A program made the position numbers and the translations under genes. From positions 1-10,320 of the forward strand of contig JADMIH010000141.1 of the NCBI GenBank assembly GCA_015478675.1: DNA of 10,320 bases, given 5' to 3'. The stretch comes from Chloroflexota bacterium (GTDB lineage: Bacteria > Chloroflexota > Chloroflexia > QHBQ01 > JADMIH01). Each line of letters begins with the position of its first letter. Position 1 is the first letter of the stretch. The notes under the pieces were generated by a model. The model saw only the letters and a list, made by a program, of their open reading frames with translations, had not been told where the DNA came from and ran no database searches. Below, one piece after another: positions 5,080 to 10,320 of this stretch.

Positions 5080-6726
5080 ATGTCAACTAACGCTCACCCT
5101 GAGGAAGAACCTGGTCCTCAGCCCTCAGTTCTAAGCACTACGCTGGGGTTGTTGTTAGTGGCGGCTCTTGTCGGAGCTATTTATTGGGCGTGGAATAATC
5201 CGGCGAGCGTAGGGCGTAATGCTCTCTGGCGGGCTAACTTGCTCCTGGGAGAGAAACAGTATGCCGAGGCCGCCGACCTGCTGGCCGGTACTTTGCCCAC
5301 CTATAGCTCTCCTGCCATTCGGCTCAACCTCTCTTACGCTTACCTGGCGCGGCGTGACGCACCGCTGGCCGAGCGACAGGCGCGTATCGCCCTCACCGAT
5401 GCTCCGCCCCAGCTGTTGCCCGCAGTATGGACGCAGCTGGGACGCGCCATCAGCTTTGCGGGCCGCGATAGTGATGCGCTTGACGCCTGGCGGCGGGCCG
5501 TGGACGCTGTGAAAGCTGCTCCCCTCTACAGCGGCTCGGCGAGCGTGCAGGAGCAGGCTCACTCGGCCCAATGGCAGATCGCCATGACCTACTGGCGGCG
5601 CGGAGATTGGAGCGCGGCACAGCGGAGCCTTGAGGGTCTGGCCGTTGGCGACGATCTGTACGCCCTCTCGGCTCAAGTTAAATTAGCGCAACTGCTCGCT
5701 CCCACCGACAGCGCGCGTTCTATGCAGATGCTGCGGCGCGCGGAAAGTCTACAAAATGAGACGGCTACAGCACCCAGAGCCGGACCTGCCGTGCCCGACT
5801 TGCGCGTGCCGGGCCTGGAAGAAGGCCTCTCTATAGATACCTTTGCCCGGCTCGATGGGGCTTTGCGGGCCGTATACCCGCAGGCTGCGCAAGCACAAAG
5901 CGGCGGCGCTGCTCCGGCTGCAATGCTAGCTCTATGGGGCGGCGCATACCTTTCGCAAGGGGAGAATACCCTGGCGCAACAATACTTGCAGCATGCTATA
6001 ACCATACAGCCCGGCATGCCCGGCGCTCAAGCCCAACTTGGGGCGGCATTGCTGAACCTGGGCGATGCAGATGGTGCGCTGGCCCACCTGCAAACCGCCG
6101 TGAAGCTTGACCCGAAGCAGCCGCTTCCTCACTATATACTTGCGCGGCTCTATATAACGCGCCAAGAATGGCTGAGCGCTGCCGCGGAGTTGTCAACGCT
6201 CAATAAGCTTGAGCCTGACAGCGTAGAGCTGCATCTACAAAAAGCAGAATACTACCAGGCGCAGGGCGACTACGGCAGCGCAGAAGAGGAATACATCGCG
6301 GCTACGAAGGCCCCAGCCGGCACGCAAGAGCAGCCTGACGGCGGGGCAGCGCCCCTGCAAGCCAACCCCCAACTGACGCTTGCTCGCTTCTATACTGATG
6401 TGCGCGGCAGTGCATGCGAAAAAGGCTTGCCCGCCGCGCAGGACTCCCTTGCTCGCCACCCTGGGGACCCTGCTTCCCTGGACGCGGTTGGTTGGGCATT
6501 AGTGCTTTGCCGCCGGCCTGACGAGGCCCTCTCTTCTCTGCAAAAAGCAGTCGCCGCTTCTCCCGATGTGCCGCGTTATCGTTATCATCTGGGCAAAGCT
6601 TATGCAGCCCTGGCTCGCTATACAGAGGCCCGTGCGGAATACAACCACGTCTCCGACCTGGACCCCGGCGGCTCATGGGAACTGCTGGCTACCGCCGACC
6701 TGGTGAAGTTGCCACCGGATAAGTGA
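5080..6726 (+). CDS. Membrane-anchored TPR repeat protein
   Basis: A 548-residue protein with a short cytoplasmic N-terminus (1-18), one transmembrane helix at about 19-37 (TTLGLLLVAALVGAIYWAW) and a large outward-facing helical domain. TPR-like units are visible at about 46-110, 114-147, 164-190, 283-315, 316-349 (LGAALLNLGDADGALAHLQ), 350-382, 383-416, 464-497 and 498-531. An Ala/Pro-rich low-complexity link at about 227-282 divides an N-terminal from a C-terminal TPR block, and another lies at 411-430. TPR arrays bind partner proteins or assembly intermediates. It starts 34 bp after the second glycosyltransferase, with no clear promoter and no obvious Shine-Dalgarno site, so it is likely carried on the same message. 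In that setting a scaffold or polymerisation/export partner for a surface glycan is a reasonable inference. The N-in topology is inferred from the acidic tail and the helix alone. Confidence 0.85.
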   Translation: MSTNAHPEEEPGPQPSVLSTTLGLLLVAALVGAIYWAWNNPASVGRNALWRANLLLGEKQYAEAADLLAGTLPTYSSPAIRLNLSYAYLARRDAPLAERQARIALTDAPPQLLPAVWTQLGRAISFAGRDSDALDAWRRAVDAVKAAPLYSGSASVQEQAHSAQWQIAMTYWRRGDWSAAQRSLEGLAVGDDLYALSAQVKLAQLLAPTDSARSMQMLRRAESLQNETATAPRAGPAVPDLRVPGLEEGLSIDTFARLDGALRAVYPQAAQAQSGGAAPAAMLALWGGAYLSQGENTLAQQYLQHAITIQPGMPGAQAQLGAALLNLGDADGALAHLQTAVKLDPKQPLPHYILARLYITRQEWLSAAAELSTLNKLEPDSVELHLQKAEYYQAQGDYGSAEEEYIAATKAPAGTQEQPDGGAAPLQANPQLTLARFYTDVRGSACEKGLPAAQDSLARHPGDPASLDAVGWALVLCRRPDEALSSLQKAVAASPDVPRYRYHLGKAYAALARYTEARAEYNHVSDLDPGGSWELLATADLVKLPPDK

Positions 6727-6748
6727 GTTGCCGTCGGCGCGATGGCAC

Positions 6749-6767
6749 AGCGGCGCACTCAGCCGCT
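6749..6767. terminator. Possible bidirectional hairpin between convergent genes
   Basis: AGCGGC (6749-6754) and GCCGCT (6762-6767) form a perfect six-bp stem with loop GCACTCA in the 39-bp gap between two convergent genes; its right arm overlaps the stop codon of the MqnA-like gene. There is no T-run on either strand, so it is only a weak candidate for intrinsic termination. Confidence 0.35.
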
Positions 6768-7611
6768 AAACACCCGCTCGCGCTGCTCTATCCAGAAAAT
6801 GGGCCAGCCCCTTTTGCTCAAGCTCGCCGAGAGTGTACCGCTGGCGGGCGAAGAGCTCTCGCACCTGGTCAGGCTTTATCTTTAGCCGCCGCGCTGCCTC
6901 ATCTATTATTGTTGCTTGCTGTTCCTGTGCGCTGCGTTGCGAGCGGCGTAATAGCTGCTGCAACGCCTCTCCCGCCCCCGGCTTGCCCTTATCGAGGCCC
7001 ATCGGCGCTGCTAACATCTCCCAGACTACAGGCACACCCGTCATCACCCACCATGCACGCCCCAGGTCATCGTCTACCCACTCCTTTGGCTTGCCCTGCG
7101 CCTGGCGTGCCGCGTCATCACCGTAGAGGAGGCGTGCGCCCTTCAGGTTGTATTCTTTATCTTCTGAGGTTCGGAGGCGCAGCACAACATCATAGTAGGG
7201 CTTCAATAGCGTTCTCAGTAGCTGCTCTGCGGTCGAGCCTTGCGCTTCAGGCGTGATCGACACATCGCTTTTGTCTATCAGGTCTACCCGCTCCGGGGCC
7301 AACAACCTTGCCGTTTCTACCGCCCCCTCCGAGGCTATCCCCCAGCCTCCCAGCGAGGAGAGCTTATCGCCATCGGCCTGCGCAGAAAGGGGTGGTATGA
7401 AAGCTGCGTCAAGATCGCCATTTAGTAGCCCTTTCGTAAGCTCACGCGGCGGCGCATTCACAATTTCCAGTTTCCAGGGCGACTCGGCGAGCACCCAGCC
7501 CGCCTGTAAAGGATAGAGTAAAGGCAGCAGATTAGCGCGGTCCTGGTACCCAAGCCTCAGAATGTGCATATCTCCGGGCGCATCGCGCCCGATTTGGCTT
7601 TCTTCTTGCAT
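6766..7611 (-). CDS. MqnA/MqnD-family menaquinone-pathway-type protein
   Basis: A 281-residue periplasmic-binding-protein-like fold of the MqnA/MqnD family. MqnA dehydrates chorismate to 3-enolpyruvylbenzoate, the first step of the futalosine route to menaquinone. Family marks here are NLLPLLYPL (27-35, retaining the Asn-x-x-Pro core), LLNGDLDAAFIPP (62-74), GSTAEQLLRTLL (125-136), ARLLYGDDA (159-167), DLGRAWWVMTGVPVV (182-196) and RYTLGELEQKGLAHF (258-272). The last three match MqnA better than MqnD. The usual SYLN before the Asn is replaced by DRAN, so activity on chorismate is not certain. No other futalosine-pathway gene is in view. The ATG at 7611 is chosen because TATACT lies six nt upstream; an internal ATG at 7569 is the alternative, as conserved sequence begins there. 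It is convergent with the TPR gene and divergent from the zinc-ribbon gene. Confidence 0.82.
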   Translation of the reverse strand: MQEESQIGRDAPGDMHILRLGYQDRANLLPLLYPLQAGWVLAESPWKLEIVNAPPRELTKGLLNGDLDAAFIPPLSAQADGDKLSSLGGWGIASEGAVETARLLAPERVDLIDKSDVSITPEAQGSTAEQLLRTLLKPYYDVVLRLRTSEDKEYNLKGARLLYGDDAARQAQGKPKEWVDDDLGRAWWVMTGVPVVWEMLAAPMGLDKGKPGAGEALQQLLRRSQRSAQEQQATIIDEAARRLKIKPDQVRELFARQRYTLGELEQKGLAHFLDRAARAGV

Positions 7612-7617
7612 GATGAT

Positions 7618-7623
7618 AGTATA
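7618..7623 (-). promoter_or_regulatory. -10 element for a leaderless MqnA-like message
   Basis: On the - strand TATACT is separated from the ATG (7609-7611) by just six nt (ATCATC), so transcription should begin at or within a base or two of the start codon. No Shine-Dalgarno site precedes it and no convincing -35 box is visible. Confidence 0.6.
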
Positions 7624-7632
7624 GCCCTCAGA

Positions 7633-7638
7633 TATAAA
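7633..7638 (+). promoter_or_regulatory. Possible -10 box for the zinc-ribbon gene
   Basis: TATAAA lies in the divergent intergenic region, 10 bp from the -10 of the opposing gene. It would start transcription near 7645, leaving about 98 nt before the ATG at 7743. A -35 box at proper spacing is not evident, so this is tentative. Confidence 0.3.
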
Positions 7639-7742
7639 TTGCAGCTGGCCACGTGTCGTTGCGCTGCTTGATTATACCAGGCGAGGGCTCGCCCACCAAG
7701 CAGTGGTCAGTTGTAGCTCATAACCGGCCCCCGACCATAGCC

Positions 7743-8717
7743 ATGAAACAGTGTCCCAACCCCAACTGCATACTTTATACTCGTCTTGAGGAGTTGCCTG
7801 ATGCTTACCTGAAGTGTCCGGGGTGTGGCGGCGCGCTCGTTGATGCCAGCATGCCCTCAGATGTGCTTTCCTCAGGGCATCTTACCCGGCCGCCTGCCCA
7901 CGCCGCGCCCGAAAGGGATGAGTATGAGGATATGTTCGGGCAGCCGCCGGCCACCCCTGCACAACAGGTGGCGCGGTACGAGTACGACGATGAGGGTGAA
8001 TACGGCTATGCAGACGAGGACCAGTACGCCGTAGCGCCGCCCGACAACCGGCCCTCACGGGTGGGCAAAATCGCCTTCCTTATAGGGAGCGCGACGCTCT
8101 TGTTTTTATGCCTTGCCTTCACCGTAGTGCTGGGTAGCAGGCTCTTCCCCCGCTCGCAACCCGCCACCGGCCCTGAAGCTACCCAGACAGTATTTGCCTC
8201 GCTGCGCCCTCCTGTGAACACCCCTATTGCTATACTGCCAACCATTCCTTCCTCCGGCTTCGGCAGTCTGTCCGGTACTGCCGGGCAGAATGGAAACGGC
8301 GCTCCCCCCACCGCTTCTAACCCACAACCCCCGCAGCTTCCCTCAACCGCCTCCACAGCCCCGCCCGCGCAGTCGCAGCCCTCAGCCGGGGTACTTGATG
8401 CTCGTATGAGCGTAAGGTTCGAGGGGGGGCAGCCTGTCGGTTCTACAAACGCCTATAACCCAGGCGATGCATTCAACCTGGCGGTGCAGGCTACCTTCGG
8501 CCCCGGTAATGTCACCTCGCTTCTCACAAGGTGGTATGGCCCTGATGGCAGCCAGATATACCAGGTGCGTAAAGAATACCCACAGCCCGGTACCTATTAC
8601 GTGGGCTTCACTCTCAAGAAGAACGTCGCCTGGCCCTCCGGCGATTACCGCGCAGACATCCACACTAACGACTCGCCAACCCCCTCTTACAGCGTGTCCT
8701 TCAGCGTAATACCCTAG
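7743..8717 (+). CDS. Zinc-ribbon, single-TM protein with extracellular domain
   Basis: A 324-residue protein of unknown function with clear architecture. Residues 4-28 form a zinc ribbon with cysteines C4, C9, C25 and C28. Residues 58-97 are acidic and Tyr-rich, then comes a membrane helix at about 110-131 (AFLIGSATLLFLCLAFTVVL). A Pro/Thr/Ser/Gln-rich flexible linker covers 132-217. A C-terminal beta-rich domain (218-324) with motifs like YNPGDAFNLAVQATF and PGTYYVGFTL resembles an immunoglobulin-like fold. Such zinc-ribbon-in, beta-domain-out proteins probably sense or tether at the membrane; the role here is inference. The frame is open back to a GTG at 7653, but the start is set at MKQCPNPNC because the zinc ribbon begins there and the preceding 30 residues look non-coding. 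No Shine-Dalgarno site precedes either start. Confidence 0.8.
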   Translation: MKQCPNPNCILYTRLEELPDAYLKCPGCGGALVDASMPSDVLSSGHLTRPPAHAAPERDEYEDMFGQPPATPAQQVARYEYDDEGEYGYADEDQYAVAPPDNRPSRVGKIAFLIGSATLLFLCLAFTVVLGSRLFPRSQPATGPEATQTVFASLRPPVNTPIAILPTIPSSGFGSLSGTAGQNGNGAPPTASNPQPPQLPSTASTAPPAQSQPSAGVLDARMSVRFEGGQPVGSTNAYNPGDAFNLAVQATFGPGNVTSLLTRWYGPDGSQIYQVRKEYPQPGTYYVGFTLKKNVAWPSGDYRADIHTNDSPTPSYSVSFSVIP

Positions 8718-8825
8718 CCTCTTTGCGCCTGCCTTTACCTTCCCATGCTCCTCGCCCCACGACAAGGCACGTTATCTGCTATCACTACCCACCGGATTGG
8801 AATACCAACGGAGTAGTTTATTATT

Positions 8826-8831
8826 GGGAGG
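8826..8831 (+). promoter_or_regulatory. Shine-Dalgarno site deciding the glycosidase start
   Basis: GGGAGG lies eight nt before the ATG at 8840. The reading frame is open further upstream to 8723, but no such site precedes the earlier ATG, so this one fixes the start. Confidence 0.75.
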
Positions 8832-8839
8832 TTCTCCGC

Positions 8840-10096
8840 ATGCGGTACCCCAGATCAGCGCGCCAGCATCACCCCAGCACACAAAACTTCCTCTTTGCCA
8901 CAGGCATAGAGAACAGCTATCCTACTATCCTGGGCCGTGATGGTAAGCAGCTGCGTGTGGACGAAATGGAAAAGACGCACCACTACGACTATTGGCGAGA
9001 GGATTTTCATCTCGTTCGCGAGCTTGGCATTTACTACCTCCGTTATGGCCCTCCCTACTTCAAGACGCACCTGGGGCATGGCAAATACGACTGGTCCTTC
9101 GCGGATGAGACCTTTGAGGAGCTACGCCGCCTCGGTATCGTGCCTATAGCCGATCTGTGCCACTTCGGAGTGCCCGATTGGGTCGGCAGCTTCCAGAACC
9201 CTGACTGGCCGCAGCTATTCGCTGAATACGCGGAAGCGTTCGCCCGCCGCTTCCCCTGGATACACCTTTACACTCCTGTCAACGAGATCTACGTTTGCGC
9301 TCTCTTCTCGGCCAAATATGGCTGGTGGAACGAGCGCCTTACATCTGACGCAGCCTTTGTTACCTCTCTCAAGCATCTTGCGCGGGCCAACATACTGGCG
9401 GAGGAAGCTATACTGCATGCCCACCCTCACGCCTATTTTATCCAGAGCGAGTCGAGTGAGTACTTTCACCCTGCCCACCCCGACCGCGATACGTTAGAGC
9501 ACACAGACCAGCTTAATCACTTGCGCTTTATCTCCCTCGATCTCTGCTACGGCGAGCATAATGTATGCTGGTGTGTTTACCAGTATCTACTTGATAACGG
9601 TATGTCGCGAGACGACTTCCACTGGTTCATGGAGCGTGGGCGCGCTCTCAAACCGTACCATATTATGGGCAACGACTATTACATCACGAACGAGCATCTT
9701 GTGCACGCCGACGGGCACGTGACTCCTTCCGGCGAGGTATTTGGCTATTATGTGATCACCAAGCAGTATTATGATCGCTATCATCTGCCGGTGATGCATA
9801 CTGAGACCAACCTGTCTAACGTGGAGGAAGCTCCGGCGTGGCTCTGGAAAGAATGGACTAATATGGTGCGCCTCAAAGAGGATGGCGTACCGATCATCGG
9901 CTTCACCTGGTACAGCCTCACCGACCAGGTAGACTGGGATACGGCACTGCGCGAAGATAACGGCCATGTCAACCCTCTTGGCCTGGTTGACCTCGAGCGC
10001 AAAATACGTCCCGTTGGCGAGGCCTATCGCAAGCTGGTATCCGAGTGGCGCGACATACTGCCTGACGAGAGTATTTCTCTGGAGATAGAGATGTAG
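8840..10096 (+). CDS. GH1-like glycoside hydrolase (divergent)
   Basis: A 418-residue (beta/alpha)8-barrel retaining glycosidase of the GH1 type (beta-glucosidase superfamily, clan GH-A). The acid/base is Glu149 in TPVNEIY and the nucleophile is probably Glu322 in HTETN, where classical members have TENG. His108 in CHFGVPDW matches the conserved substrate-contacting His, and FTWYSLTDQVDW (355-366) aligns with the classical WSLLDNFEW segment. Departures are notable: the N-terminal AYQxEG motif that binds the glycone is absent (FLFATGIENSYPTI instead) and the sugar-binding Glu of the NFEW motif is Asp365. No signal peptide is seen, so it is probably cytosolic. It lies 122 bp after the zinc-ribbon gene on the same strand, possibly with its own promoter. 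Substrate is uncertain; it may trim or remodel glycans related to the upstream glycosyltransferases. Confidence 0.85.
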   Translation: MRYPRSARQHHPSTQNFLFATGIENSYPTILGRDGKQLRVDEMEKTHHYDYWREDFHLVRELGIYYLRYGPPYFKTHLGHGKYDWSFADETFEELRRLGIVPIADLCHFGVPDWVGSFQNPDWPQLFAEYAEAFARRFPWIHLYTPVNEIYVCALFSAKYGWWNERLTSDAAFVTSLKHLARANILAEEAILHAHPHAYFIQSESSEYFHPAHPDRDTLEHTDQLNHLRFISLDLCYGEHNVCWCVYQYLLDNGMSRDDFHWFMERGRALKPYHIMGNDYYITNEHLVHADGHVTPSGEVFGYYVITKQYYDRYHLPVMHTETNLSNVEEAPAWLWKEWTNMVRLKEDGVPIIGFTWYSLTDQVDWDTALREDNGHVNPLGLVDLERKIRPVGEAYRKLVSEWRDILPDESISLEIEM

Positions 10097-10178
10097 TGTA
10101 GCTCTCTGCTCCACGCTTCTCCCCAGCCCTTCTATACGAGGTGATCTCTACCCAGATTCTTCAGAGTTAGCCCAAACT

Positions 10179-10260
10179 GTAAGTGTTCAGATCAGTGCGG
10201 CATAAAGTTCACGATGCACCCTCACCCCATGCTCCTCTCCATGAAGGGAGAGGGGGCTTA
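10179..10260. repeat. Second copy of the CCCTCACCCC palindromic repeat
   Basis: GTAAGTGTTCAGA (10179-10191) repeats 2152-2164. The segment 10219-10260 repeats 2211-2252, including the CCCTCACCCCATG start and the ATGAAGGGAGAGGGGGCTT end, with only a few changes (a T for C, one C lost from the left arm). The loss leaves a slightly imperfect hairpin of the form CTCTCC-ATGAA-GGGAGAG. Only one hairpin unit is present here, against two at the left copy. The rest of 10097-10320 shows no gene. Confidence 0.75.
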
Positions 10261-10320
10261 CTCTGAGAGCGTGTTTAACAACATTTCACAGGAGCAAGAC
10301 GGCGGAGCATCAGGTGAACC

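Noticed and set aside
5155..5676. A - strand open frame of 173 codons
   Set aside because: It lies opposite the TPR gene; long shadow frames are expected in high-GC sequence and this one has no recognisable domain.
6723..7256. A + strand open frame of 177 codons overlapping the stop of the TPR gene
   Set aside because: It is antisense to the well-supported MqnA-like gene, its protein is low-complexity (Ala/Pro/His/Arg) and it shows no family signature.
8797..8824. Promoter-like TTGGAA, 16 bp, TATTAT before the GH1-like gene
   Set aside because: The predicted transcript start falls at about 8830, inside the Shine-Dalgarno site, so the message would lose it; not listed as a feature.
8723..8839. 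N-terminal extension of the GH1-like gene
   Set aside because: No conserved sequence or ribosome site; a good Shine-Dalgarno site precedes the ATG at 8840.
9587..10114. A - strand open frame of 175 codons
   Set aside because: It is antisense to the catalytic half of the GH1-like gene, with no motif and no ribosome site.

Overview
The window reads as an accessory-rich chromosomal stretch of a high-GC, soil-type bacterium, most plausibly a Chloroflexota member of the Ktedonobacteria kind. This rests on the mix of families (F420/FMN luciferase-like oxidoreductase, GT4 glycosyltransferases, MqnA-type protein, zinc-ribbon membrane protein, GH1-like glycosidase), intergenic palindromic repeats, a group II intron and apparent leaderless starts. 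It is a judgement from recall; no database search was possible.

Left end (1-304): the 3' part of a group II intron on the + strand, with a recognisable but damaged domain V and a well-formed domain VI. Its likely 3' boundary falls on the stop codon of the next gene. Positions 304-2081 (- strand): a luciferase-like oxidoreductase gene followed by an alpha/beta hydrolase gene, read from a near-consensus sigma-70 promoter (2109-2137). A 16-bp tandem duplication sits between them.

Positions 2115-2595 hold no gene but are crowded with structure: a nested palindromic repeat (2194-2337), an 11-bp perfect hairpin (2373-2400), a second inverted-repeat element (2474-2545), and an extended -10 promoter placed so close to the next ATG that the message should be essentially leaderless.

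Positions 2596-6726 (+ strand): two GT4 glycosyltransferases with overlapping stop/start codons, then, 34 bp on, a membrane-anchored TPR protein. They look like one operon for making or exporting a cell-surface glycan; this role is inference. A convergent MqnA-family gene (6766-7611, -) follows, also with a leaderless-type start. Divergent from it is a zinc-ribbon/single-TM/proline-rich-linker protein (7743-8717, +), then a divergent GH1-like glycoside hydrolase (8840-10096, +).

Right end (10097-10320): no gene, but a second copy of the palindromic repeat seen at 2152-2250, so the glycosyltransferase-to-glycosidase block is bracketed by copies of one dispersed repeat. No rRNA, tRNA, CRISPR array or complete transposase gene was seen.
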